64,000 nucleotides of DNA, taken from contig OZ257148.1 of assembly GCA_965279285.1 (NCBI GenBank), positions 1,984,001 through 2,048,000 of the forward strand, read 5' to 3'. The notes under the pieces are model-generated. The model saw nothing but the letters and a program-made list of their open reading frames with translations. It did not search any database and was not told the DNA's origin. Below, one piece after another: positions 42,948 to 52,572 of this stretch. The first letter of the stretch is position 1, and every line of letters starts with the position of its first letter. Both the position numbers and the translations under genes were made by a program. This DNA comes from G965279335 sp965279285 (GTDB taxonomy: Bacteria > Pseudomonadota > Gammaproteobacteria > DSM-16500).

Positions 42948-45581
42948 ATGGCTATCTTTGACAAGCTAACTCCTAACACTGTCTTACTCACACCTAATCG
43001 CCGTCTTGCAGTGTATTACCAAAAACAATATCAACAACACCAACTTAAACAACAAATTAATTGTTGGCAAAGTTTAGATATTTTACCCTACACTAGCTGG
43101 CTAGAACGAGTCTGGAAAGATTACCATCATCAAACCATGCAAGATAATTCCATACTACTGAGCCCAAATCAAGAACTCACTGTATGGGAAGAAATTATTG
43201 CTGAAACACCTGAAAATAGCCATCTTTTACAAATGTCAGCCACTGCAGAAATAGCTAAATCAGCCTGGAGTTTATTAAAGCAATGGTGTGTTGAGCTTAA
43301 TGAGTCAACTTTAAAAAGCAGTGAAGACAGCAATACTTTTTGGCGATGGGCTAAGCAATTTCAACTGCGCTGCCAAAAACAACACTGGATAGATCAAAGT
43401 AGTCTGGCTGAATTAATTATTGAAAAAATAAAGCTTCGCTTAATTCATCCACCTGCCCACATGATACTCATTGGTTTTACCGAAATTTCGCCGCTACAAA
43501 AAAAATTATTAACACAATGCGAAAATGCAAACACAGTAATTGAGTACCATTTACAAAAACCAAAAAACAACACCGTTTATAAAATAAGTTTAAGCGATAA
43601 AGAAACGGAAATAAAAACCATGGCCCGCTGGGCCAAACAAATTTATGCTACAAAAACAACAACAGACATCAGTATTGCTTGCATTGTTCCTAATCTGGAA
43701 GATCACCGAGAAATCGTCAACAAAATTTTTACTGATGTTTTTACCGAACCGGGTTATTACACAACCAATCCATTAATACATCCATTTAATATTTCTGCCG
43801 GAAAAAGTTTGGCAAGCTATCCTATTTTACATACCGCATTTCAATTACTCGAGATGACAATAAAGCCTATCGCGCTGGAATCACTCAGCCAGATCTTACG
43901 TTCACCTTTTCTCGGCGATGCAGAAAAAGAAATGTTAGCACGCGCTGAATTTTATAATCAATTAAGAGATGAAAATAACTTAAGTATTTCAATTACTACC
44001 TTAATTAAAAAAACCAATCATCCACCCTTGCTAGCTCAGCGATTCAAACATTATTTAAATAAAATAAACAGCCTGAGAGCTAAATTAACCATTCCTGAAT
44101 GGGCAAACATTTTTATTGAGCTACTGACACTATTAGGCTGGCCGGGTGAACGCAGCGTCAATAGCGAAGAATATCAGCTCATACAACGCTGGATGAGCTT
44201 ACTCAATGAATATCAAACCTATGAACACATTTTACCGCTTATTAATTATCAAACAGCCTTGCATTATTTAAAACGTTTGACTGCAACAACCGTATTTCAA
44301 ATTCAAAGCCCAGAAACGCCCATTCAAATACTCGGGATACTGGAAGCGGCTGAAATTTCATTTGACTATGTCTGGGCAATGGGTATGGATGACACAGCAT
44401 GGCCACCCACACCCAAGCCCAATCCATTTATTCCACAAAACATTCAAAAAACTTTACAGCTACCACACGCCACCGCAGAACGTGAATTACAATTTTGTGA
44501 AAAAATTACATCACAATTAAAAAATTCTGCGCAATATATTGTTTTTAGCCATGCCTTACACGATGATGAAACTGAAATTCGAGCCAGTGCATTATTAGAA
44601 AATATTGATGAGATGTTCATCGATCAGCTAGACCTTGCTCATTATATTGAACCCACTAAAAAACTATTTGCGCACCAAGAGATCGAGATTCTTCAAGATG
44701 ATAAAGGACCGATGGTGAGCAACACTGAAATTATTCGTGGTGGCGCTAAATTATTTGCGCTACAAGCAGCCTGCCCTTTTAAAGCGTATGCTGAGCTGCG
44801 CTTACAAGCAAAATTACCTCATGATACTACACTCGGCTTACGTGCAATAGACCGTGGAAACATTACACATAATGCACTGGAAATAATTTGGGGTGAACTA
44901 AAAAACTCAGCCACTCTACATTTAAAAACTCATGATGAATTAACAGTTATTATTCAAATTGCTATAAAAAAAGCACTTGAAAAAAATATTAAACCGCAAA
45001 AAAATAATTTACACTATCTCACTTTAGAACAAAAACGCTTAGAAAAACTAATCTTTAACTGGCTTATCCTAGAAAAACAACGCCCTGAATTTACCGTGAT
45101 AGCACTAGAACAAAAACAACAAATAACCATCGCAAACATGACCCTCAATGTACAAATTGATAGAATTGATCAGCTTGCTAACAATGAAACACTCATCATT
45201 GACTATAAAACAGGGAAAAACTATACCCCACAAGATTGGTTTGGTGAAAAACCTGATGCTCCACAACTACCACTCTACTGCTTGATCGATAAAGAACACA
45301 CTGCTGGCATTGCCTTTGCCATTATCAACACAGAAAAATTAACGATGAAAGGCATTAGTAAAACAGATTTTAATATAAAAGATATTCTAGCTATTAATAA
45401 TAGCAAATATAGCGATACGATTAATTGGACTGAACAACTCACAAGCTGGGCACAGACTTTAGAAAAATTAGGCCAACAGTTTTATCACGGCCATGCTGAG
45501 GTTGCACCTAAAGATGGCCTAAGCACTTGTGAGCATTGCAACCTTAAACCTTTATGCAGAATTTATGAAAACACTCACTAA
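42948..45581 (+). CDS. AddB-like PD-(D/E)XK nuclease, probable DNA repair protein
   Basis: 877 residues. The C-terminus is a RecB-type nuclease: LNVQIDRIDQLANNETLIIDYKTGK carries the D...DYK motif, and four cysteines (one in LQAACPFKAYAELRL, three in STCEHCNLKPLCRIYE) would hold an Fe-S cluster as in AddB. The N-terminal helicase-like part begins LTPNRRLAVYYQKQY with no visible Walker A, so ATPase activity is doubtful. Such proteins are paired with an AddA-like helicase in several beta- and gammaproteobacteria and probably process double-strand breaks in place of RecBCD. Its stop overlaps the helicase start by 17 nt. Confidence 0.85.
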   Translation: MAIFDKLTPNTVLLTPNRRLAVYYQKQYQQHQLKQQINCWQSLDILPYTSWLERVWKDYHHQTMQDNSILLSPNQELTVWEEIIAETPENSHLLQMSATAEIAKSAWSLLKQWCVELNESTLKSSEDSNTFWRWAKQFQLRCQKQHWIDQSSLAELIIEKIKLRLIHPPAHMILIGFTEISPLQKKLLTQCENANTVIEYHLQKPKNNTVYKISLSDKETEIKTMARWAKQIYATKTTTDISIACIVPNLEDHREIVNKIFTDVFTEPGYYTTNPLIHPFNISAGKSLASYPILHTAFQLLEMTIKPIALESLSQILRSPFLGDAEKEMLARAEFYNQLRDENNLSISITTLIKKTNHPPLLAQRFKHYLNKINSLRAKLTIPEWANIFIELLTLLGWPGERSVNSEEYQLIQRWMSLLNEYQTYEHILPLINYQTALHYLKRLTATTVFQIQSPETPIQILGILEAAEISFDYVWAMGMDDTAWPPTPKPNPFIPQNIQKTLQLPHATAERELQFCEKITSQLKNSAQYIVFSHALHDDETEIRASALLENIDEMFIDQLDLAHYIEPTKKLFAHQEIEILQDDKGPMVSNTEIIRGGAKLFALQAACPFKAYAELRLQAKLPHDTTLGLRAIDRGNITHNALEIIWGELKNSATLHLKTHDELTVIIQIAIKKALEKNIKPQKNNLHYLTLEQKRLEKLIFNWLILEKQRPEFTVIALEQKQQITIANMTLNVQIDRIDQLANNETLIIDYKTGKNYTPQDWFGEKPDAPQLPLYCLIDKEHTAGIAFAIINTEKLTMKGISKTDFNIKDILAINNSKYSDTINWTEQLTSWAQTLEKLGQQFYHGHAEVAPKDGLSTCEHCNLKPLCRIYENTH

Positions 45582-48500
45582 TCATCATATCATCCCTGAT
45601 CAAGCTACTCGGGATCGCGCTTTAGACCCGCGGACTTCTTTTATTGTTCAAGCTCCAGCTGGCTCGGGAAAAACCGAACTTCTGACTCAGCGGCTTTTAG
45701 TTTTGTTATCACAAGTGAATTCGCCCGAAGAAATTCTTGCTATTACCTTCACTAAAAAGTCAGCTCATGAAATGCGCGCACGCATTATTAATACCTTGAA
45801 AAAAGCCTTTCAATCAACAACCGAACCCGAACTAGACCATGCTAAAAAAACCTGGCGACTTGCAAAAAAAGTGTTAACACGTGATGTTGAATTAAATTGG
45901 AATTTATTAGCTAATCCCAATCGATTACGTATTCAAACCATTGATTCATTTAATGCTGGCTTAACTAAACGCTTACCCATCTTGTCACAATTTGGCGCCA
46001 CACCAGAAATTGCTACCGAACCTTACTTTTTATACCTTGAAGCAGTGCAAGAATTTTTATCGCACCTCGAAGAAAATGTTGAATGGTCTACCGCAATTGC
46101 ACAACTGCTGACTCATATGGACAACGATTTAAGTAAAGTCCAAGATTTATTAATCACGATGTTAAGAAAACGTGATCAATGGCTACCACATCTTACCCTC
46201 AATGCCAGCAATCCACAGTTTAGAGAAAAGCTAGAAAGTTATCTTAGTGATATCATTAGTAATACTCTGACAGAATTACAACAACTTTTTCCAGCCACTG
46301 TCATGAATGAGTTACTTATCTTAGGTCGCTTTGCTGCAAAAAATTTAATTGCAGCAAATTCCTCCTCTAAAATAAGCTATTTAGATAATCAACATATTAC
46401 CCCGCAAAATACCTTAGATAACTTACCAATATGGCTAGGCATTGCTGAGTTTTTTCTAACTGCTGACAATCAATGGCGTAAAACCATAAGAGTTAACGAA
46501 GGTTTTCCAGCACCAGGAAAGTCTATCGAATTTAAAGAAATGAAAGATCGAGCTATCACTTTAATCGAGGCACTCAATGAACGTGATGACATACGTAATA
46601 AGCTTGAGGCATTACGCCTACTCCCTGCCGCTGCTTATACTGAAAATCAATGGGATATTTTAGCTGCTTTGCATCTAGTGCTTCGTATCGCAGTCGCTCA
46701 ATTACGCCTGGTATTTCAAAAATATGGCAAAATTGATTATATTGAAAACGCCCAAGCTGCTCTCGCAGCGCTCGGTAACGAAGATGATCCAACCGATATT
46801 GCACTTGCGCTTGATTATCGTATTCAACATATATTAGTGGATGAATTTCAAGATACTGCTAGCACTCAATATTTATTATTACAAAAATTGACTATGGGCT
46901 GGACTGGGAGTGATGGACACACTTTATTTTTAGTCGGTGACCCTATGCAGTCTATTTATCGTTTTAGAGAAGCGGAAGTAGGCTTATTTATTCGCACAAA
47001 AAAAATTGGTCTAGGCAATATTCATCTAGAACCTTTAACCTTATCAGTTAATTTTCGTTCAACCCCTGAGATTGTCAATTGGGTCAATCACAGTTTTCAA
47101 AAAATTTTTCCACATTATGAAGACATTGCTACCGGTGCGATTTCATATAGTGCAAGTATAGCCAACGAAAAACTATCAACTAAAATAGCAACTGAAGAAA
47201 AAGCGGTTGAATACCACGCATTTGTTGGCAAAAATAGTTTTTCTGCCCAAGCAAATAAAATTCTTGCTGTCATCCAACAAGCACAAATCACACAGCCAGA
47301 AGGTAAAATTGCAATTTTAATCCGTAATCGAACTGATTTAAAATCCATTATTCCAGTACTTAAAGCCGCAGGATTAGCTTATCGAGCGATTAAAATTGAT
47401 TCTCTTAGTTTACGCCCAGTCATCCAAGATTTAATGGCCTTAACCAGGGCGCTTCTTTATCCCGCCGATCGTATTGCTTGGCTTGCGATTCTGCGCGCAC
47501 CATGGTGCGGACTCACACTCAGCGACTTATTCATACTCACCAACAACCATTCCACCTCTTTTATATGGCAACAACTCAATACGCCACATATTATTGATGC
47601 CTTAAGCCCTGATGGGAAAAAGCGCATTATGCGCATACTACCCATCTTAATAGAAAAAATAACTGAACGACGACGACTAAGCTTACGTCTCTGGATAGAA
47701 AGCACTTGGATACTATTAGGTGGGCCCGCTTGTGTAACACAAGAATCAGACTTAAATGATGCCATGGCCTATTTTAAAAAGTTAGAACAGTTAGATAGCG
47801 GCAGTGATTTAATGCGCTTAGAAGACTTAACTGAAAGTATTAAACAACTATTTGCCAGCCCAGATAATCAAGCTGATGATAAGCTTCAAATTATGACTAT
47901 TCATAATGCAAAAGGACTTGAGTTTGACACCGTTATCTTGCCACACTTAGAACGAAAACCTTCCTCTGATGATAAACAATTATTATTATGGATGGAACGA
48001 CCCCGTGATGATGAAAAAAATGATTTAATTATTGCTCCAGTGCATGCCATTGGTGATGAGAGTGATACTATTTATGACTATATTAAAAGTCAAATTAAGA
48101 AAAAATCACAATTTGAAGATGGACGTTTGCTGTATGTGGCAGCCACTCGCGCAAAGAAAAAATTACATCTTTTATTTTCACTTGATGATAAAAAAAATAA
48201 TAGCGCCGTTAAACCTACCGCTAATTCATTATTAGAAAAATGCTGGCCGGCCATTGCTCCAGAAATTTTAGCAAAAATGGATTATGATACACATGAAGAC
48301 TTACCAACCATAGATAGCAGCCTATTGACTGATAAAAATCAAGTATCGATTCAACGTCTAACAACACAATGGGCTAACCCAATTAAGCCATTAGCGCCTA
48401 CGGATGGCATAACTTACCACAACCAAACTGCTGGCTTTATTCTCCCAACAACAACACCGCAAATTATCGGTACATTAATACATCGCATTTTACAGCAATT

Positions 48501-49002
48501 AACTCACCGCGAAACAATCTCATGGAAAACTAAAACAGAAAGTGAACAAGCTAACTATATTAAAAATCAACTCAGACAAGCAGGCCTACTAAATCACGAA
48601 CTCACGACTGCTATTCATATTATTCAATCTGCAATCAAAAATATATTATCCGATCCACGCGGGGCATGGATATTGTATCCGCACAAAGAAGAAAAATCAG
48701 AGCTGGCATTATCAGTAAAAATAAACAATAACATAAAAAGTATTATCATTGATCGTACATTTATAGATGAAAACGAACAACGGTGGATCATTGATTACAA
48801 AAGCGCAATATTCACCACTCAAGATTTAACTGCTTTTTTAGCACAAGAAAAACAAAAATATCAGGAAAAAATGCACGAATATGCGCTAGCATTTAGCTAT
48901 ATTGATACACGACCTATACACCTGGGCTTATATTTTCCGTTAATTCCCGCATGGAAAACGTGGAAAAGCCCTACTGACTCCACGACTGCCTCCCACAATT
49001 AA
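45565..49002 (+). CDS. AddA-like UvrD-family helicase/exonuclease
   Basis: 1145 residues from the ATG at 45565 (MKTLTNHHIIPDQ). SF1A helicase motifs: VQAPAGSGKTELLTQRLL (Walker A), AITFTKKSAHEMRARI (Ia), LVDEFQDTASTQYLLL (II), LFLVGDPMQSIYRFREAEV (III), LSVNFRSTPEIVNWV (IV), IMTIHNAKGLEFDTVILPH (V) and LLYVAATRAKKKLHLLFS (VI). A C-terminal RecB-type nuclease ends with IIDRTFIDENEQRWIIDYKS. With the preceding gene it forms an AddAB-like break-processing complex. Its 3' end overlaps the convergent pilin gene by 32 nt. Confidence 0.9.
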   Translation: MKTLTNHHIIPDQATRDRALDPRTSFIVQAPAGSGKTELLTQRLLVLLSQVNSPEEILAITFTKKSAHEMRARIINTLKKAFQSTTEPELDHAKKTWRLAKKVLTRDVELNWNLLANPNRLRIQTIDSFNAGLTKRLPILSQFGATPEIATEPYFLYLEAVQEFLSHLEENVEWSTAIAQLLTHMDNDLSKVQDLLITMLRKRDQWLPHLTLNASNPQFREKLESYLSDIISNTLTELQQLFPATVMNELLILGRFAAKNLIAANSSSKISYLDNQHITPQNTLDNLPIWLGIAEFFLTADNQWRKTIRVNEGFPAPGKSIEFKEMKDRAITLIEALNERDDIRNKLEALRLLPAAAYTENQWDILAALHLVLRIAVAQLRLVFQKYGKIDYIENAQAALAALGNEDDPTDIALALDYRIQHILVDEFQDTASTQYLLLQKLTMGWTGSDGHTLFLVGDPMQSIYRFREAEVGLFIRTKKIGLGNIHLEPLTLSVNFRSTPEIVNWVNHSFQKIFPHYEDIATGAISYSASIANEKLSTKIATEEKAVEYHAFVGKNSFSAQANKILAVIQQAQITQPEGKIAILIRNRTDLKSIIPVLKAAGLAYRAIKIDSLSLRPVIQDLMALTRALLYPADRIAWLAILRAPWCGLTLSDLFILTNNHSTSFIWQQLNTPHIIDALSPDGKKRIMRILPILIEKITERRRLSLRLWIESTWILLGGPACVTQESDLNDAMAYFKKLEQLDSGSDLMRLEDLTESIKQLFASPDNQADDKLQIMTIHNAKGLEFDTVILPHLERKPSSDDKQLLLWMERPRDDEKNDLIIAPVHAIGDESDTIYDYIKSQIKKKSQFEDGRLLYVAATRAKKKLHLLFSLDDKKNNSAVKPTANSLLEKCWPAIAPEILAKMDYDTHEDLPTIDSSLLTDKNQVSIQRLTTQWANPIKPLAPTDGITYHNQTAGFILPTTTPQIIGTLIHRILQQLTHRETISWKTKTESEQANYIKNQLRQAGLLNHELTTAIHIIQSAIKNILSDPRGAWILYPHKEEKSELALSVKINNNIKSIIIDRTFIDENEQRWIIDYKSAIFTTQDLTAFLAQEKQKYQEKMHEYALAFSYIDTRPIHLGLYFPLIPAWKTWKSPTDSTTASHN

Positions 49003-49498
49003 CATCATGGGTAGCTTTTTCACAAACCGTTGCTGAACTAATTCCTCGAACAATAGTCGTTTGTATCCAGGCTTTACTTTCTTCATTGACACTTAAACTT
49101 AAAATAGTTAAACGATAATAATCAGCAATTAAATCTTTATTTCCATGAATTCGCGCACACTCATCACTTCCTAAAGGTTCAACAACGTAATAATAATTCA
49201 TTACCTCAGAATGAGCCGCACATGCATTTTTTTGCCACCAAGCAAATGGCTGCTGCTTTAAGTCATCAAATACTGTTGGAATAATTAAACAAGAAGGGAG
49301 ATCGTTTTCAATTTCTTTTTCAATGCGCCGAAGTTGCGTCTCAAGGGCTAGAGCACTCGTTTGCTTATTTTTCAGCAACACACTTAACTTGCTGTCTAAC
49401 CAACTTGCCTCTAGTAAATAAAGACTAAGTACAGCACAAATCTGCAAAAACAGAACGGTGAGAATTAAGATAAAACCTTTTTGTTTCTGATAATTCAT
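48971..49498 (-). CDS. Type IV pilus minor pilin, PilX-like
   Basis: 175 residues with a short leader and a prepilin-like site in KQKGFILILTVLFLQICAVL followed by one hydrophobic helix. It lacks the usual Glu at position +5, which is also true of PilX-type initiators. The rest has scattered cysteines (for example AAHSE and VCEKATHDVNCG regions). Encoded last in a pilV-W-X-like trio, so a pilus tip/priming role is inferred. It overlaps the helicase gene tail to tail. Confidence 0.7.
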   Translation of the reverse strand: MNYQKQKGFILILTVLFLQICAVLSLYLLEASWLDSKLSVLLKNKQTSALALETQLRRIEKEIENDLPSCLIIPTVFDDLKQQPFAWWQKNACAAHSEVMNYYYVVEPLGSDECARIHGNKDLIADYYRLTILSLSVNEESKAWIQTTIVRGISSATVCEKATHDVNCGRQSWSQ

Positions 49499-49509
49499 GA
49501 TTGAAATCC

Positions 49510-50331
49510 TTATGCTATCTCTCTCATACTAGCGTATAGATACCATGGTTTTTCTACTAAAAAATAATTTAATGAACTTAATATAAACTTGAATGATAAA
49601 CCGCTTATCTCATCATTTAAATTTTTATCCACTTTTATTTTCATCGCATTAATTCCTTCTAGTTTTTCTATTTTCTCTTGCTGAAAATTTTTTACATATA
49701 AAGCATAAATCAATTCTCCTCGCGCATTTTTTCTATTTGTTGCAGCTATATAATACGTGTTTATTTCCAGCTTTCTTACTTCTGTATTTGCTGAATATAA
49801 TACTGATAGCGGTGACTCAGTCATTATTCTCTGCGATCCATTGACCAATGATAAAATATTTTTCACCTTCGCTATATCAGCTGTTTTACAATTACTAATT
49901 AATACAATATCTCCCTGACTTAGGTTTTCAACCATTTTGGTTAAATAAAAAATTGATTTATCCTGCATATTTTTACTCAACATTGCCATATGAAAACTAG
50001 CCTGGCGAGTAATCAAGGTATCATCTTGCACCACCACTCTGTTTTTTGCAGTCAATTGATAGTCTGTTTTATTGCTAAGAGGAAAGTCATCAGTCAATCG
50101 AGCACATCCCATATAACCTGCACCATGAATAGCTGACAATAATAGCGGTGAAAGTATTTCACTGTTTTCTTTTAGTGTACTTAATGCTATTTGACTATTT
50201 TGATTTTGCAGCACGGCTAAATATATTGTAATTAGATAAATCATAATAAGTGCGCTTAAAGCCACTCCTAACATTAATTCAATCAAAGTAAACCCTATTA
50301 TTTTTTTTATAACATTATTTTTTGTTGGCAT
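49510..50331 (-). CDS. Type IV pilus minor pilin, PilW-like
   Basis: 273 residues. Prepilin peptidase site and helix are clear: KKIIGFTLIELMLGVALSAL (cleavage after Gly, Glu at +5). The globular domain includes AIHGAGYMGCARLTDDFP, the AGxxGC segment common in PilW proteins. A minor pilin in the tip complex for twitching, adhesion or DNA uptake (comEC is in this genome). It overlaps the pilV-like gene by 25 nt. Confidence 0.82.
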   Translation of the reverse strand: MPTKNNVIKKIIGFTLIELMLGVALSALIMIYLITIYLAVLQNQNSQIALSTLKENSEILSPLLLSAIHGAGYMGCARLTDDFPLSNKTDYQLTAKNRVVVQDDTLITRQASFHMAMLSKNMQDKSIFYLTKMVENLSQGDIVLISNCKTADIAKVKNILSLVNGSQRIMTESPLSVLYSANTEVRKLEINTYYIAATNRKNARGELIYALYVKNFQQEKIEKLEGINAMKIKVDKNLNDEISGLSFKFILSSLNYFLVEKPWYLYASMREIA

Positions 50332-50654
50332 GACTGACTCTTATCCCAATAAATAGTAATAATATAAGCTGGGTAGTGGCCTGCTATAACGCCTTTTCCG
50401 TGCGGTAATACCAATGAGTTTTCTTGATTCCAGTCAGCTAATTTAGCTTGCAGACCATGATCACTCGTTAAGGTATATAAACGCTCAACCATGCCATCAA
50501 TTTGATTCATTGCAATCGCTAGCTGCCAAGCTTCTTGTTCTGAATGTATAGCATACAACCCGGCTCCTTCTAACCCTATGAATATAAAGGATAATAATCC
50601 TAGGCTGATAAGCACCTCAATAAAGCTAAATCCTGAAGATAATATATTTTTCAT
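50307..50654 (-). CDS. Type IV pilus minor pilin, PilV-like (short)
   Basis: 115 residues. Prepilin site SSGFSFIEVLISLGLLSFIF with Glu at +5, then EGAGLYAIHSEQEAWQLAIA, as in PilV. At 115 residues it is shorter than usual PilV (150-180), with only a small C-terminal domain ending DKSQSCQQKIML. First gene of the trio. No pilE, fimT or pilY1 is found alongside, unlike the usual fimT-pilVWXY1E cluster. Confidence 0.78.
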   Translation of the reverse strand: MKNILSSGFSFIEVLISLGLLSFIFIGLEGAGLYAIHSEQEAWQLAIAMNQIDGMVERLYTLTSDHGLQAKLADWNQENSLVLPHGKGVIAGHYPAYIITIYWDKSQSCQQKIML

Positions 50655-50693
50655 TGGTAACCACGTTATAATAGAGATAAGTATTCAGAGCTT

Positions 50694-50791
50694 GGTGGGC
50701 ACGCTGCGCTTTACCCACCCTACATTTTTTATAATTTATTTTTATACTTTTTTGTGTTTTTGTAGGGTGGGCAAAGTGCAGCGTGCCCACC
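50694..50791 (+). repeat. Inverted REP pair
   Basis: REP copies 50694-50723 and 50762-50791, feet inward (each with one change: TTACCC and GTGCAG). GTATTCAG at 50681 resembles the outer end of the 152-bp elements. It separates the divergent pilV-like and thioesterase genes. Confidence 0.9.
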
Positions 50792-50828
50792 AAACTACTA
50801 ACAAACACCCCCTACTGGAGGCGCCACT

Positions 50829-51299
50829 ATGTCACATGAATTTGATCACAACAGCCATCGCTCAATTGTAATGTCTGAAATCATGACGCCTGATATGGTA
50901 AATTTTTATGGTAATGTTCATGGCGGACATATTCTTAAACTGTTAGATCATGTTGCTTACGTCTGTGCTTCTCGTTACTCTGGTAAACCTTCTGTTACAC
51001 TTTCTGTTGATCAAGTTGTCTTTAAACAACCCATTCATGTCGGTGAGCTCGTTACTTTTTTTGCTAGTGTTAATTATGTAGGAACAACATCAATGGAAAT
51101 TGGTATTCGCGTTCAAGCAGAAAATTTTTTCACTCAAGATAAGCGGCATACTACAACCAGTTATTTTACTATGGTTGCAATTGGTGAAAATGGCAAGCCG
51201 ACCAAAGTTCCACAGCTTGTTATTAATAATGACAGTGAGCAGCGACGTTATAATGAAGCTGTCGCTAGAAGAGAAGTGCGGATGAAATTTAGAAAATAA
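50829..51299 (+). CDS. Hotdog acyl-CoA thioesterase (YciA-like)
   Basis: 156 residues. The conserved MSEIMTPDMVNFYGNVHGGHILKLLD start has the Asn/His-Gly-Gly helix cap of YciA-type thioesterases, followed by HVAYVCASRYSGKPSVTLSV and VFKQPIHVGELVTF. It would hydrolyse acyl-CoA to free acid and CoA in the cytoplasm. GGAGG lies about 10 nt upstream. The C-terminal RRYNEAVARREVRM is a typical charged end. Confidence 0.9.
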   Translation: MSHEFDHNSHRSIVMSEIMTPDMVNFYGNVHGGHILKLLDHVAYVCASRYSGKPSVTLSVDQVVFKQPIHVGELVTFFASVNYVGTTSMEIGIRVQAENFFTQDKRHTTTSYFTMVAIGENGKPTKVPQLVINNDSEQRRYNEAVARREVRMKFRK

Positions 51300-51310
51300 T
51301 CAAGGTAGCT

Positions 51311-51379
51311 ATTCAGCGATAAGGGCACGCGTGAGTGTCGAGTTAAACACAACACTCACGCGTGCCCTTATCGCTGAAT
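51311..51379. repeat. Coreless hairpin related to the 152-bp elements
   Basis: Arms 51311-51338 and 51352-51379 are perfectly complementary over 28 bp with a 13-nt loop. The left end (GTAGCTATTCAG from 51305) and the arm middle (GATAAGGGCACGCGTGAG) follow the pattern of copy 3 at 61970 (GACCAGGGCGCGTGTGAG). The 60-nt core is missing. It lies between convergent genes and could act as a bidirectional terminator, but no T tract follows. Confidence 0.88.
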
Positions 51380-51389
51380 TAATCATCCA

Positions 51390-52478
51390 TCACCCCTGCC
51401 GACGCTGAAATTCACGCATAAAATCAATTAATAAATCTACGCCTGCTTCTGGCATTGCATTATAAATGCTGGCACGTATCCCACCTGATAATCGATGGCC
51501 TTTTAATTTTTTTAAATTTTCTTTTGCTGCAGATTCTAAAAAGCGTTCAGTTAATTCGGCATTAGCTAAATTAAATGGTACATTCATCATCGATCGACAA
51601 TCAGGACGAACGTTATTCACATAAAAATCTTTATTCGCATCAATATAAGTATAAAGCTTATTGGCTTTGCGGCGATTTAATTCTTCAAATGCTTTCACTC
51701 CACCGTGTCGCTTCATCCAAGCCAACACTAAGCCGGTAATATACCAACTATATGTGGGCGGCGTATTATAAAGTGATTGATGCTCAGCTAAAATTTTATA
51801 ATTGTAAAGAGTGGGCGTACCAGGTAATGCATCATGCAACAAATCATCATGAATGATGACTAACGACAATCCTGCTTGACCTGCATTTTTTTGTGCGCCA
51901 GCATAAATAATTCCATACTCTTTAACATCCACTGTTTGCGATAAAATCATTGACGTCATATCTGCAACTAAGGGTACCGCGGCTGTTTTGGGAACCTCAG
52001 GAAATGCTACACCATCAATTGTTTCATTCGGTGTATAATGTACATAAGCAGCGTCAGAATTGAATGACCACTCTGCTGGTGATGGAATAAAAGCTAAACC
52101 ATTTTCACTAGTAACTTGTGATGCAATATTGATGCTGCCATAACGTTTTGCTTCTTCAATCGCTTTTTTCGACCAAATGCCCGTATCGAAATAATCAGCC
52201 GATTTTTTGCCATTCAATAAATTCATAGGCACCATGGCAAAATGATGGGTCGCTCCACCTGATAAAAATAAAACATGATACTCATCAGGGATAGCCATTA
52301 ATTCACGAAGATCAGCTTCTGCTTGTTCAGCAATAATTTTAAATTCTGGACCACGATGCCCTACTTCCATGATAGACATTCCAGTTCCGTGCCAATCCAA
52401 CATTTCAGCTTGTGCTGTTAATAATACCTCCTCAGGCAGCATCGCTGGGCCAGCACTAAAATTAATTACTTTACGCAT
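51390..52478 (-). CDS. serC: Phosphoserine aminotransferase
   Basis: 362 residues, normal length. PLP enzyme of serine synthesis (and pyridoxal 5'-phosphate synthesis). Family start VINFSAGPAMLPEEVLLTAQ, then GTGMSIMEVGHRGPEF, the phosphate-binding LFLSGGATHHFAMVPMN, the PLP lysine in IIYAGAQKNAGQAGLSLVII and the C-terminal GHRLSGGIRASIYNAMP. It is flanked by two hairpins and stands alone. Confidence 0.96.
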   Translation of the reverse strand: MRKVINFSAGPAMLPEEVLLTAQAEMLDWHGTGMSIMEVGHRGPEFKIIAEQAEADLRELMAIPDEYHVLFLSGGATHHFAMVPMNLLNGKKSADYFDTGIWSKKAIEEAKRYGSINIASQVTSENGLAFIPSPAEWSFNSDAAYVHYTPNETIDGVAFPEVPKTAAVPLVADMTSMILSQTVDVKEYGIIYAGAQKNAGQAGLSLVIIHDDLLHDALPGTPTLYNYKILAEHQSLYNTPPTYSWYITGLVLAWMKRHGGVKAFEELNRRKANKLYTYIDANKDFYVNNVRPDCRSMMNVPFNLANAELTERFLESAAKENLKKLKGHRLSGGIRASIYNAMPEAGVDLLIDFMREFQRRQG

Positions 52479-52501
52479 ATTTTAATCCTTTAATAGTAAT
52501 C

Positions 52502-52555
52502 GTGTCTGGATCCCGCGGACAAGCCGCAGGATCCAGACACACTGCTGAACAGTTA
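52502..52555. repeat. Hairpin with element-like right end
   Basis: GTGTCTGGATCC (52502-52513) with GCGG pairs with CCGC and GGATCCAGACAC (to 52540), one base unpaired. It is followed by CTGCTGAACAGTTAC, which matches the right outer end of the 152-bp elements. The left outer end is missing or decayed. It lies between serC and the oxygenase gene and may terminate the latter. Confidence 0.7.
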
Positions 52556-52572
52556 CTCGCAAAATATAATTG

